A program made the translations under genes and the position numbers. Below are positions 36,791 through 45,867 of a DNA stretch of 64,000 nt, piece after piece (the first letter of the stretch is position 1; each line of letters starts with the position of its first letter). The stretch comes from Haloplanus sp. (lineage in GTDB: Archaea > Halobacteriota > Halobacteria > Halobacteriales > Haloferacaceae): assembly GCF_028275055.1 (NCBI RefSeq), contig NZ_JAQCNJ010000025.1:18011-82010 (forward strand), written 5' to 3'. The notes beneath the pieces were generated by a model. The model did no database searches, was not told where the DNA came from, and saw only the letters and a program-made list of their open reading frames with translations.

Positions 36791-37878
36791 TGGTCGTCAC
36801 CGCCGGTGATGTAGTCCCGAACGTCCTGGAAAAAGCCCCAAATCCCCCGCGGGAACGTCCAGATGGTGATAACGAACACCAGCCCGAGGATCAGGTGCCA
36901 GAACGGCCCGACCGTATCGAAGCCGCTGACGATGTTCTCGACGTACAGGTAGAGTCCGGCACCGATGATGGGCCCGAACAACGACCCTGTCCCGCCGAGA
37001 ACGGTCATGATGACCACCTCGCCGCTCTCGGTCCAGTACAACGACGAGAGCGGAACGTACGACCCGTGGATGGTGAACAGGCTGCCGGCGATGCCGGCAA
37101 AGAGCCCGGAAAGAACGAACGACATCAGCTTGTACCGCCAGACGTTCAGGCCGACGAACTTGGCACGCTGTTCGTTCTCCCGGATCGCACGGAACACCAT
37201 GCCGTACGGCGACTGAAGGATTCGGTAGGCCAGCGCGATACAAAGGAGCGTCAGAACCGCGACAAAGGCGTACAGGGTGGTCCCGAGCAGTTCCCCGAGT
37301 ATGGACGGAAGGTCCTCCTCCAGCGGGATCATGCCGAACAGTTCGGCGGTTTCGACACCGGTGAACCCGTTCTCGCCGTCGGTGATGAACGCGAGCGGCG
37401 AGGAAGCCATGTAGAACAGCATCTGGGCGAACGCGAGAGTGAGGATGGCGAAGTAGATGCCGCCGCGGCGAAGCGAAAGAAATCCAAGAACCCACGCCAG
37501 AAGCACGGCGACGAGTGTGCCGGCAACGACCATGAGCACCGGCGATCCGGTGACGTGTTGGCTGAAGACGCCGGCCCCGTACGCCGCGCTCCCCCAGAAG
37601 GCCGCGTGGCCAAAGGAAAGCAGTCCGGTGTAGCCGAGCAGCAGATCGAAGCCAAGCGCGAAGATACCCCAGATGAGGATGAGCGTCGTGAGACTCTGGT
37701 ACCCCTGAAGCACGTCGCTCACGACGGGCATCCGCGCAAAGACGAACGGGAAGAGTGCGAGAACGATGGCCGTCGCGATGAGGGTCTTGAGTTCGTTACC
37801 ATAGAGCGTAAAGACGCCGGGCACGTCGGCAGGTGTCTCCTCGCCCGTCTCGGCCGCTGTGGCGGGTTCGTCGCTCAC
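36787..37878 (-). CDS. livM: LIV-type ABC transporter permease (LivM)
   Basis: LLLGYTGLLSFGHAAFWGSAAYGAGVFSQHVTGSP...GGIYFAILTLAFAQMLFYMASSPLAFITDGENGFTGV...VVIMTVLGGTGSLFGPIIGAGLYLYVENI. Confidence 0.94.
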   Translation of the reverse strand: MSDEPATAAETGEETPADVPGVFTLYGNELKTLIATAIVLALFPFVFARMPVVSDVLQGYQSLTTLILIWGIFALGFDLLLGYTGLLSFGHAAFWGSAAYGAGVFSQHVTGSPVLMVVAGTLVAVLLAWVLGFLSLRRGGIYFAILTLAFAQMLFYMASSPLAFITDGENGFTGVETAELFGMIPLEEDLPSILGELLGTTLYAFVAVLTLLCIALAYRILQSPYGMVFRAIRENEQRAKFVGLNVWRYKLMSFVLSGLFAGIAGSLFTIHGSYVPLSSLYWTESGEVVIMTVLGGTGSLFGPIIGAGLYLYVENIVSGFDTVGPFWHLILGLVFVITIWTFPRGIWGFFQDVRDYITGGDDQ

Positions 37879-38816
37879 GGCGCCACCTCCTCTTCACCGA
37901 GAAGTCCCTGTGGCCGAAGGAGAAGCACGATGGCCGCGATGGCGTAGAGACCGACCTGTGCCCACGCCGAGTACGTCGACACGAGGATGGCCTGCGTGAT
38001 GCCGAACAAGGTTCCGCCGAGAACGGCACCGGCGATGGACCCGACACCGCCGATGACGACCGTCAGGAAGGCGGGGACCAGGATTTCGTTACCGATGGTC
38101 GGGTTGACGGGATTGAGTGGACCGCCGACCACCCCGGCGACACCCGCAAGTGCCGCTCCGATACCGAACACGAGAAGATACGGGCGGCTCAGGCGAATAC
38201 CGAGCAGTTCGACCATCTCCGGGTCACGGGTCCCGGCACGAACCACGAGGCCGAAGTCGGTGTACTCAACGAGCAGGTAGACGATGAGAACGAGAACGGC
38301 CGTGATGCCGATAACGTAGTACCGCCACTGCGAGATCGGGATGGCGGAGAGAAATGGCACCGACGGTGCGCCCTGTGCCCACGTCGGCTGGCTGAACGGG
38401 AGGCTACCAGATCCGAACATCGCCCGGAACAGCTCCTGAACGATGATTGCCAACCCGAACGTAACGAGGATCTGGTCGGTGTCCGGGCGGTTCTTGAACG
38501 GTTCGACGACCAGCCGCTCCATCGCCAAGCCGACAACGAACACGACCACCGGGACGAGAAACAGTGCGGGGATGTAGCCCAGACCGAGACCCAGTTGGCC
38601 GTAGCCCCACTCCGCGAGAAGCCCGCTGGTGAGATTGACATCCAACGCGAGCAAGAGGCCGGCGTACGTGCCGATCAGATACAACGCCCCGTGGGCGAAG
38701 TTGACGAACTTCAGCGTACCGAGGATGATCGACAGTCCCACCGCGAGCAGGACGTAGATGGCTCCCTGCTGAAGTCCGTTCAGGAGGATCGTGATCACCT
38801 CGATGTGAAAGCTCAT
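37875..38816 (-). CDS. livH: LIV-type ABC transporter permease (LivH)
   Basis: MSFHIEVITILLNGLQQGAIYVLLAVGLSIILGTLKFVNFAHGALYLIGTYAG...VPAFLTVVIGGVGSIAGAVLGGTLFGITQAILV. Confidence 0.94.
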   Translation of the reverse strand: MSFHIEVITILLNGLQQGAIYVLLAVGLSIILGTLKFVNFAHGALYLIGTYAGLLLALDVNLTSGLLAEWGYGQLGLGLGYIPALFLVPVVVFVVGLAMERLVVEPFKNRPDTDQILVTFGLAIIVQELFRAMFGSGSLPFSQPTWAQGAPSVPFLSAIPISQWRYYVIGITAVLVLIVYLLVEYTDFGLVVRAGTRDPEMVELLGIRLSRPYLLVFGIGAALAGVAGVVGGPLNPVNPTIGNEILVPAFLTVVIGGVGSIAGAVLGGTLFGITQAILVSTYSAWAQVGLYAIAAIVLLLRPQGLLGEEEVAP

Positions 38817-38951
38817 CGATGCACCTTGTTCGGTCTCCCCCGGTCAGCCGATCGACGGGGTGAGGTTACCGATATCATGTCTGTGTACAGATTGATCATT
38901 GTCGACTATAATGTTGTGTTGTCGGAAAGCGGCCAGCGAAAGGGGTGGTGG

Positions 38952-40355
38952 CTACTCGTCTCCGTACTCGCCGAGGGAACACGCCGCGGCAGGACCGGCG
39001 TCGCACCCGTATCCGAGGTCGTCACGGCCGGTCAGATTGACGAGTTCGTAGTACTGTCCCGTCTGCTGTTCGGACTCCGGCAGCCCACGGACGACCGGTA
39101 CGTCGCGCTGGGCCTGATGATCGCAGGCGCGCATCGTCTCCGCCCCCATACCGATGTTGTCGTACTCGTACCCTTCGAGTTCGCGGATGACCTCCGGCGG
39201 GTAGAACGTCCCGGCGCGCTCGACGGCGGCCGCGTACTGGAGCGTCTGGGCGTAAGCAAGCTGTGCCGGTCCCGAGGGGATGCGGTCGTACTCGTCTTGG
39301 AACGCCTGGAGAAACTCTTGGGATGGCGTGTTGTCGATCTGAGAATCCCACGCGACGGTGCCGAACACGCCATCGATGGCGGCGCCCGCAGCCTCGGCCA
39401 TCGGCCGGTTGTACAACGGGACGACGAGTTCCATGTCCTCGTCCAAGCCGGCGTCGACCGCCTGACTCACCGACGTTGCGCCGTCCAGTCCGTAGTGGTC
39501 CAGCAGAAGCACGTCGGCCCCGGAGTTGGACGCTTCGGAAAGGTACGACGAGTAGTCGCTGGTCCCGAGCGGCGTGGCGACGGAGTCGATCTGTTCCCAG
39601 CCGGCCTCGGTCAGGAACTGGTTCATCGACTCTTCGACGGTCTGGCCCCAGCTGTAGTCGGCGTAGAGCTGGTAGAACTGCAGATCCTCGCCGTACTCGT
39701 CACGGAGGACCGGCGCGAGCGCCTGCCCGGTCATGTAGGCGTTGAACACCTCGCGGAACCCGTAGCGGACGCAGTTCTCCCCGGTCGTGTCGTTGGAGTG
39801 GGTCAGACACGCCATGAACATGGTCCGTTCGCGTTGACACAGCTCCTGGACGGCGATGGCGACCGCCGAGGAGGAGCCGCCGGTGACCATGATGACCTCG
39901 TCACGCTGGATCATCCGCGACGCCGACTGGCGCGCGGCGTCCGCGTCGGTCGCGGTGTCGCCGCTCACCGAGTCGATCTGGTAGTCGAGTACACCGTCAC
40001 CTGAAAGATCGTCGAACTGGGAGTCGACCCACCCGCCGCCGTTGTTGAGATGGTCGACCGCGAGTTCGTACGCCCGGAGTTCGTCCTCCCCTTCGGAGGC
40101 GTATGGGCCGGATTGTGGGACGTTGAAGCCGAACACCGCCGTATCGCCTTCGATGGGGTAGTTGCCGAGTTCGGGAAAGTCCGACCCGCCATCGCCGCCG
40201 CCACCGTCACCGTCGCCGCCGCCACCGCCACCGTCACCGTCGCCGCCGCCACCGCCACCGGAACAGCCTGCCAGTCCGGCCAGGCCAGCTACACCAGCCG
40301 CGCCGGCCGCCTTGAGCACGTCACGCCGATCCGCACCACCACTATTGCTAGACAT
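38952..40355 (-). CDS. livJ: LIV-type ABC transporter substrate-binding lipoprotein
   Basis: Twin-Arg/lipobox leader MSSNSGGADRRDVLKAAGAAGVAGLAGLAGC, Gly/Asp-rich linker, then periplasmic-binding-protein fold VFGFNVPQSGPYASEGEDELRAYELAVDHLNNGGG.... Confidence 0.92.
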   Translation of the reverse strand: MSSNSGGADRRDVLKAAGAAGVAGLAGLAGCSGGGGGGDGDGGGGGGDGDGGGGDGGSDFPELGNYPIEGDTAVFGFNVPQSGPYASEGEDELRAYELAVDHLNNGGGWVDSQFDDLSGDGVLDYQIDSVSGDTATDADAARQSASRMIQRDEVIMVTGGSSSAVAIAVQELCQRERTMFMACLTHSNDTTGENCVRYGFREVFNAYMTGQALAPVLRDEYGEDLQFYQLYADYSWGQTVEESMNQFLTEAGWEQIDSVATPLGTSDYSSYLSEASNSGADVLLLDHYGLDGATSVSQAVDAGLDEDMELVVPLYNRPMAEAAGAAIDGVFGTVAWDSQIDNTPSQEFLQAFQDEYDRIPSGPAQLAYAQTLQYAAAVERAGTFYPPEVIRELEGYEYDNIGMGAETMRACDHQAQRDVPVVRGLPESEQQTGQYYELVNLTGRDDLGYGCDAGPAAACSLGEYGDE

Positions 40356-40372
40356 ACAGTGTGTGGCGGCGA

Positions 40373-40386
40373 CAATATTAATAATA
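40373..40386 (-). promoter_or_regulatory. Candidate TATA box of livJ promoter (leaderless-type spacing)
   Basis: AT-rich tract caatattaataata, about 18-31 nt upstream of the livJ ATG at 40355 on the minus strand; the only strongly AT-rich tract there. Confidence 0.45.
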
Positions 40387-40418
40387 GTTTCTGTTGGACA
40401 TGATGCGATCGGTGAGCC

Positions 40419-41090
40419 TCACCGGAGACCGTCGGCAACGGCGGGAAGCGCCGACACCCGAGTGTCGGGGGTTGCACCGATGGTCTCCGGGGGGTCACGG
40501 TGGCGGTTGATCCACGTGGTCGCCATCCCCGCGTTCCCGGCCCCGGCCACGTCCCACGCGTTGGCGGAGACGAGTCGACACTCCTCGATGGGCCGGTCGA
40601 GCGTCTCCGCAGCGTGGGCGTACACCGCGGGGTCGGGTTTGAACGTCCGAACGCCGTCTGCGCTGACGACATCGTCGAGGTGGGCCCGGAGTCCGGCGTT
40701 CGAGGCGAGACGGGAGAGCATCTCGGGGTTGCCGTTCGAAAGCACGACAACCTCGTGGCCGGCGTCGGAGAGTCGGTCGAGCGTCGCGGCCGCCTCGGGG
40801 AACGGAGCGAGGTGGTCGTACGCCGAGCGGATCCGATCACGGACCGTGACCGCCGGGTCGAGGTCGTACGCCGCGAGCGCGTAGTCCAAGGCACGGGCTG
40901 TGAGCTCCCAGAACGGTTCGTACTCGTTCATCTGTGCGCTCTGATATGAGTACTGGAGCTGTTTTCGCCGCCACGTCTCGTCAACCGCCGCGACCAATCG
41001 GTCGGAAATGTCGAGTTCCGCGCCGAGACGGTCCCGAACGCTACTCGTGTCACACAGCGTCCCGTACATGTCGAAACAAAGCCCGGCCAT
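40419..41090 (-). CDS. Haloacid dehalogenase type II family hydrolase
   Basis: MAGLCFDMYGTLCDTSSVRDRLG...FPEAAATLDRLSDAGHEVVVLSNGNPEMLSRLASNAGLRAHLDDVVSADGVRTFKPDPAVYAHAAETLDRPIEECRLVSANAWDVAGAGNAGM. Confidence 0.93.
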   Translation of the reverse strand: MAGLCFDMYGTLCDTSSVRDRLGAELDISDRLVAAVDETWRRKQLQYSYQSAQMNEYEPFWELTARALDYALAAYDLDPAVTVRDRIRSAYDHLAPFPEAAATLDRLSDAGHEVVVLSNGNPEMLSRLASNAGLRAHLDDVVSADGVRTFKPDPAVYAHAAETLDRPIEECRLVSANAWDVAGAGNAGMATTWINRHRDPPETIGATPDTRVSALPAVADGLR

Positions 41091-41173
41091 ACGGACACAA
41101 CAACGACCGGCCTTTTATTCATTCCCCGTCGAACGGCGACCATTTAAGACTCGGGGTCGCCCACGTGCATCGT

Positions 41174-41929
41174 ATGGACATCCGCGAGGCCACGACGGCG
41201 GATATCGAGGGGATCAGGACGGTTGCCCACCACTCCCTCGCAGCGTCGTACGGGCACGTGTTGGAAGACGACATCATCGGACAGGCCGTCGAGCGGTGGT
41301 ACGACGAGGAAACCCTCGCCGACGACCTCAACGACGCCGACACCGAGTTCCTGGTCGCAGCCGGCGACGACCGCCTCGTCGGCTTCGCGCAGTGTTACGT
41401 GGTCGACCGCCGGGACGTCGTCGGCGAAATCGACTGGCTCCACGTCGAACCCGACAGTCGAGGGAGCGGTCTGGGGGACCGATTGCTCTCGGCGCTCGAA
41501 CGACGACTCCTCGAACACGGTGTCGGCCGGATCGAGGGGCGTGTGCTTGCGGACAACGAGGCCGGCACCGACTTCTACGAGAACGAGGACTTCGAGGCTG
41601 TCGGCGAGCGGACGGTTGAGGTCGGCGGCGAACCGTTCGTCGAACGGCTCTACTCCAAGTTCCCCGACACCGGCGGCCGACAGGTGCTCACCGAGGCCGC
41701 GACTCTCCCCGACGGCCGGCAGGTGTACGCCGCCCTCGATGAGAGCCTCCGTGGCTCCGATGGCCCGTTCTACACGGTGTATCTCGACCGTGACCGCGAC
41801 GAGCGCTACGGCTACCTCTGTGGGAACTGTGACAGTTTCGCCGTCTCGATGGACACGATGGGGCGGGTCGTCTGCAACGACTGTGAGAGCAGACGCAAGC
41901 CGACCCGGTGGGACGCCAGCTACCTGTAA
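41174..41929 (+). CDS. GNAT N-acetyltransferase fused to C-terminal zinc-ribbon domain (DUF5816-like)
   Basis: MDIREATTADIEGIRTVAHHSL...IDWLHVEPDSRGSGLGDRLLSALERRLLEHG... (GNAT) plus YGYLCGNCDSFAVSMDTMGRVVCNDCESRRKPTRWDASYL (CxxC...CxxC). Confidence 0.88.
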   Translation: MDIREATTADIEGIRTVAHHSLAASYGHVLEDDIIGQAVERWYDEETLADDLNDADTEFLVAAGDDRLVGFAQCYVVDRRDVVGEIDWLHVEPDSRGSGLGDRLLSALERRLLEHGVGRIEGRVLADNEAGTDFYENEDFEAVGERTVEVGGEPFVERLYSKFPDTGGRQVLTEAATLPDGRQVYAALDESLRGSDGPFYTVYLDRDRDERYGYLCGNCDSFAVSMDTMGRVVCNDCESRRKPTRWDASYL

Positions 41930-41985
41930 CGGTATTAGTCGGTTATAACACAAAGTATTATAGCGTCGGCAACACACCAGCGGCC

Positions 41986-42036
41986 ATGCACACGCCCGGA
42001 ACGGTCGCTCGGTTCGGTGGTGGGGCGACGTGGTGA
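41986..42036 (+). CDS. Possible 16-aa upstream ORF/leader peptide of the SSS symporter
   Basis: ATG at 41986: MHTPGTVARFGGGATW, TGA at 42034-42036 overlapping the GTG start at 42033 (GTGA). TATA-like gtattata at 41955-41962, about 25-30 nt upstream of the uORF ATG. Confidence 0.35.
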   Translation: MHTPGTVARFGGGATW

Positions 42037-43529
42037 GAACGATTGTGTTGTTCGGACTGCTGACCGTCGTGTTGGTCGCCTTCACCGCGTTCGGCGCGTG
42101 GTTCGCCCGCGGACGAATCGAGACGGTTGAGGACTACATCACCGCCCGGAACTCCACCGACGGCGGAGCGTTGACCGCCACCCTCGTCGCGTCCAGTATG
42201 GGGGCGTGGATCCTCTTCAGTCCCGCCGAGGCGGGCGCGGCGTTCGGCGGTGTGACCGCCGTCGCCGGCTACGCCGCCGGGTCGGCACTCGCACTGGCCG
42301 CCTTCGCGGCGCTTGGCCCCCGAATCCGGGGGCTGATCCCCGACGGGCATAGCCTCACGGAGTACGCATACGCCCGCTACGGAACGGCGATGTACGGCTA
42401 CGTTCTGGCGGTAAGCATCGCCTACATGTTCGTTTTTCTCGCCGCCGAGTTTACCGGCATCGCGGGCGCGCTCTCCTTGCTCGCGGGCGTTCCCGGGTGG
42501 CAGACAGCGACGGTCGTCGGCGTCACCGTTCTCGCGTACACCGGCTACGGCGGGCTCCGTGCGAGCATGGTCACCGACACCGTTCAGACGGTGCTTATCC
42601 TGCCGCTGTTGATCGTGAGCGTCGTCGTTACACTCCTGTCGTTGGGTGGCACCGACGCCGCTCACGCCGCCATCGTCGACGCCTCGCCGGAGCTGCTCGC
42701 GGTGGGGACACCGGCCGGCGTCGAGTTCGGCGTTTACGTCGTTGTCGCCGTCGTCGGTGCGGAGATGCTGAATCAGGCGTGGTGGCAGCGCGTGTACGCC
42801 GCCCGCGACGGGCGGACGCTCCGGCGGTCCTTTCTCGTTGCCGCCGTCGCCGTCGTCCCCATGGTTCTTCTCGCCGGCGTGTTCGGCCCCGTCGCCGTCG
42901 GTCTCGGCCTCGTCGAGGGGCCGGGCGATGCCAGCGTCGCCTTTTTTCTCGTCGTGAACGAGGTGTTGCCCGACACCGCGGTGGCCGTCGTTGCCGTTCT
43001 CGCGACCCTGCTCGTCATTTCCAGTGCCGACACGCTCTTCAACGCCATCGCGAGCATCGTCACCGTCGACCTCCCTCGGGTGTTCGACGTCTCCGACGCC
43101 GGCTTGACCGCGGCCGCCCGCGGGGTGACCGTTGTCGTCGCCGCCGCAGCCACCGTCATCGGCGCGCAAGGCTACTCGGTGCTCACGCTTTTTCTCCTCG
43201 CCGACCTCCTTGCGGCGGCGACGTTCATTCCGCTTCTCCACGGGCTCTACTCCTCGCGGGCGTGGTCGGGCGGGGCGCTTCTGGCCAGCGGGGCCGGACT
43301 CGTTGTGGGCATAGCCTTCTTTCCACCGGCACGGGGCGTGCTCCCGCTCTCGGCGCTCCCCGCGGCCGCTTATTTCAACGCCTTTCTCGGGGCCGCGGCC
43401 GTCTCGACGGGGCTGGCCGTTCTGACGGCACGGCTCGTCGACCGGCCGTACGACCTCAACCGGTTGAGCCGCGACATCCGTCGGCTCGACGACACCGACG
43501 TGTCGGCCGACGGAGGGTCGGACCGATGA
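42033..43529 (+). CDS. Sodium:solute symporter (SSS) family
   Basis: VRTIVLFGLLTVVLVAFTAFGAWFARGRIETVEDYITARNSTDGGALTATLVASSMGAWILFSPAEAG...GYGGLRASMVTDTVQTVLILPLLIVSVVVTL; GTG start. Confidence 0.9.
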   Translation: MRTIVLFGLLTVVLVAFTAFGAWFARGRIETVEDYITARNSTDGGALTATLVASSMGAWILFSPAEAGAAFGGVTAVAGYAAGSALALAAFAALGPRIRGLIPDGHSLTEYAYARYGTAMYGYVLAVSIAYMFVFLAAEFTGIAGALSLLAGVPGWQTATVVGVTVLAYTGYGGLRASMVTDTVQTVLILPLLIVSVVVTLLSLGGTDAAHAAIVDASPELLAVGTPAGVEFGVYVVVAVVGAEMLNQAWWQRVYAARDGRTLRRSFLVAAVAVVPMVLLAGVFGPVAVGLGLVEGPGDASVAFFLVVNEVLPDTAVAVVAVLATLLVISSADTLFNAIASIVTVDLPRVFDVSDAGLTAAARGVTVVVAAAATVIGAQGYSVLTLFLLADLLAAATFIPLLHGLYSSRAWSGGALLASGAGLVVGIAFFPPARGVLPLSALPAAAYFNAFLGAAAVSTGLAVLTARLVDRPYDLNRLSRDIRRLDDTDVSADGGSDR

Positions 43530-43657
43530 CGGCGGCTTTGTCCCCACTCGGCTTTGCCACCTTGGTCTGGGGAGCGGTCGCGCTGGTGGGTGTCGTCTTT
43601 CTGTACGAACTGGTGGCCGTGTGGCGCGAACGGAAACCGGAAGCCGAAACCGGGTAG
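43526..43657 (+). CDS. 43-aa single-TM protein overlapping the SSS symporter stop
   Basis: ATG at 43526 overlaps symporter TGA (ATGA): MTAALSPLGFATLVWGAVALVGVVFLYELVAVWRERKPEAETG; one TM, then a charged tail. Confidence 0.7.
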   Translation: MTAALSPLGFATLVWGAVALVGVVFLYELVAVWRERKPEAETG

Positions 43658-43669
43658 CGCGGCCGTGCC

Positions 43670-45664
43670 TCAGTCGCCGCTGATCTTACCCTGGATGTCG
43701 TCGACGATGTCGGGGTTGCGAAGCGTCGACGTATCGCCCAGTTCGGCCTCGTTGGCGATGTCCTCTAACAGACGGCGCATGATCTTGCCGGATCGGGTCT
43801 TTGGCAGGTCAGGTGAGAAAACCACCTGTTCCGGGCGTGCGATCGGGCCGATGGCGTCCTCGACGCCCGCGACGATGCGCTGGCGGAGGTCGTCGTTTTC
43901 ATCGTAGCCCTCCTCGGTGATGACGTAGGCGTACACCGCCTCCCCTTTCATCTCGTGGTCGCCGCCGACGACCGCCGCCTCGGCGACGCCTTCGACGCCG
44001 ACGATGGCCGACTCGATCTCCATCGTCCCCAGTCGGTGGCCGGAGACGTTGATCACGTCGTCGACGCGGCCGAGAACGGTGATGTAACCGTCGTCGTCGA
44101 TCTTCGCGCCGTCCTCTGGGAAGTACACCCAGTCGTCGGGGTCCGAGCTATCGGTGTCGGAGTACTCGGCCCAGTACTCCTCGATGTACCGCTCGTCGTT
44201 GCGGTAGAGGGTGCGTAGCATACCGGGCCACGGCTTCTGGACCGTGAGATGGCCGGCACGGCCGGCCGCCACCTCGTCGCCGTTCGTGTCGACGATCTGT
44301 GCGTCGATACCCGGGAGGGGCGGTCCCGCGCTCCCGGGTTTCATCGTTTTGACGCCCGGAAGGGTGGTGACCATCATCCCGCCCGTCTCGGTCTGCCACC
44401 ACGTGTCCACGATCGGACACTCCTCGCGGCCGATATGCTTGTAGTACCACTTCCACGCCCGCGGGTTGATCGGCTCCCCGACCGTTCCCAGCAGTCGGAG
44501 GCTGGAAAGGTCGTGACGCTCGGGGTACTCAGTGCCCCACTTCATAAACGCCCGGATGGCGGTCGGCGCGGTGTAGAGTTGGGTCGCGTCGTAGTCGTCG
44601 ACGATCCGCCAGAGGCGGTCACGGTCGGGGTGGTCGGGTGTCCCCTCGTACATCATCGTCGTCGTACCGAGCGCGAGCGGTCCGTAGACGATGTATGAGT
44701 GGCCGGTGATCCATCCGATATCCGCCGAGCAAAAGTACGTGTCCTCGGGTTTGATGTCGAGCACCGCCTGCCCGGTCCATGCGGCCCACGCGAGGTAGCC
44801 GCCGGTGGTGTGTTTCACGCCCTTTGGCTGGCCGGTCGTCCCGGACGTGTACATCAAAAAGAGCATGTCCTCGGCGTCGCGCCGAACCGGATCGACCGTC
44901 TCGCCCTCGTGGGCGGCGACGAGGTCGGCATATGTCTGCTGGTTCGCTGCCAGGTCGTGGCCGAAGCCGTCGCCGTCCAGCAGTCGTTCGGCGACGATCA
45001 CGTCCTCGACGTGGCCCTCGACGCCGTCGAGGCCCTCGGTTGCCTTTTCGAGGTGGTCGAGCGGGTCTCCCCGGCGGTAGTAACCATCGCAGGTGACCAG
45101 ATACTCCGAATCGGCAGCGTCCATCCGGGTCGCCAGCGCGTCGGCCGAGAACCCGGCGAACACGACGCTGTGTGGCGCGCCGATGCGCGCACACGCCAGC
45201 ATGGCGATGGGAAGTTCGGGGATCATCGGCATGTACATCGTCACCACGTCGTCCTCGCTGACACCCAGATCCCGCAGTCCCGCGGCGAACTCGTTGACCT
45301 CGCGGTGGAGTTCCTCGTAGGTGTAGGTTCGGTTGTCCTCCTCGACCGGTTCGCCGACCCACTCGATAGCCGCCTCGTCGCCACGCTCCTCGAGATGGCG
45401 GTCGAGACAGTTGGCCGACGCGTTCAGCTCTCCTCCGGTGAACCACTCGTAAAACGGCGGGGTCGAGTCATCGAGTACCTGCCCGTACTCCGTGTCCCAG
45501 TCGAGTAGGTCGGCGGCCGTTTCCCAACACTCCGGCCAGTTCTCCTCGAACTCCTCGTAGATTCCCTGATCCGAGACGTTCGCCTGTTCGACGAACGCGT
45601 CGGAGGGATCGAACGCCGCCTGTTCTTCGAGGCGCGCCTCCAGTTCGATGTCATCGTCGGACAT
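43670..45664 (-). CDS. acs: Acetyl-CoA synthetase (AMP-forming)
   Basis: LFLMYTSGTTGQPKGVKHTTGGYL...FCSADIGWITGHSYIVYGPLALGTTTMMYEG...DTWWQTETGGMMVTTLPG...GRVDDVINVSGHRLGTMEIESAIV...PKTRSGKIMRRLLEDIA. Confidence 0.97.
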   Translation of the reverse strand: MSDDDIELEARLEEQAAFDPSDAFVEQANVSDQGIYEEFEENWPECWETAADLLDWDTEYGQVLDDSTPPFYEWFTGGELNASANCLDRHLEERGDEAAIEWVGEPVEEDNRTYTYEELHREVNEFAAGLRDLGVSEDDVVTMYMPMIPELPIAMLACARIGAPHSVVFAGFSADALATRMDAADSEYLVTCDGYYRRGDPLDHLEKATEGLDGVEGHVEDVIVAERLLDGDGFGHDLAANQQTYADLVAAHEGETVDPVRRDAEDMLFLMYTSGTTGQPKGVKHTTGGYLAWAAWTGQAVLDIKPEDTYFCSADIGWITGHSYIVYGPLALGTTTMMYEGTPDHPDRDRLWRIVDDYDATQLYTAPTAIRAFMKWGTEYPERHDLSSLRLLGTVGEPINPRAWKWYYKHIGREECPIVDTWWQTETGGMMVTTLPGVKTMKPGSAGPPLPGIDAQIVDTNGDEVAAGRAGHLTVQKPWPGMLRTLYRNDERYIEEYWAEYSDTDSSDPDDWVYFPEDGAKIDDDGYITVLGRVDDVINVSGHRLGTMEIESAIVGVEGVAEAAVVGGDHEMKGEAVYAYVITEEGYDENDDLRQRIVAGVEDAIGPIARPEQVVFSPDLPKTRSGKIMRRLLEDIANEAELGDTSTLRNPDIVDDIQGKISGD

Positions 45665-45867
45665 ATCTCGTAATGAATTTTCAAACCATTCGGCATAAAC
45701 CTACGCCACCGGATCGGGGTGGGTCGGTGTCGGACCGGGCGGTGCCGCCGTGCCCCGGCGGTGACGGAGCCGACCCCCCGACCACGAGCGCGATTACTGT
45801 CCGTTTTTGCGGGAATCCGAACCATTCAGAAGGCTTTTGCCCGGTCCGATGATAAGTCGCCTACAGC

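Noticed and set aside
37833-40004. 723-aa plus-strand ORF antisense to livH and livJ
   Set aside because: Low-complexity charged translation typical of antisense frames in ~65% GC haloarchaeal DNA; it spans two well-supported genes on the other strand.
40190-40262. CRISPR-like short repeat array
   Set aside because: The repeats are contiguous codon repeats in the Gly/Asp linker of a lipoprotein, without spacers.
41958-43547. 529-aa minus-strand ORF opposite the SSS symporter
   Set aside because: Composition (EKGDRGE-rich) is the mirror of hydrophobic TM codons; not a plausible protein.
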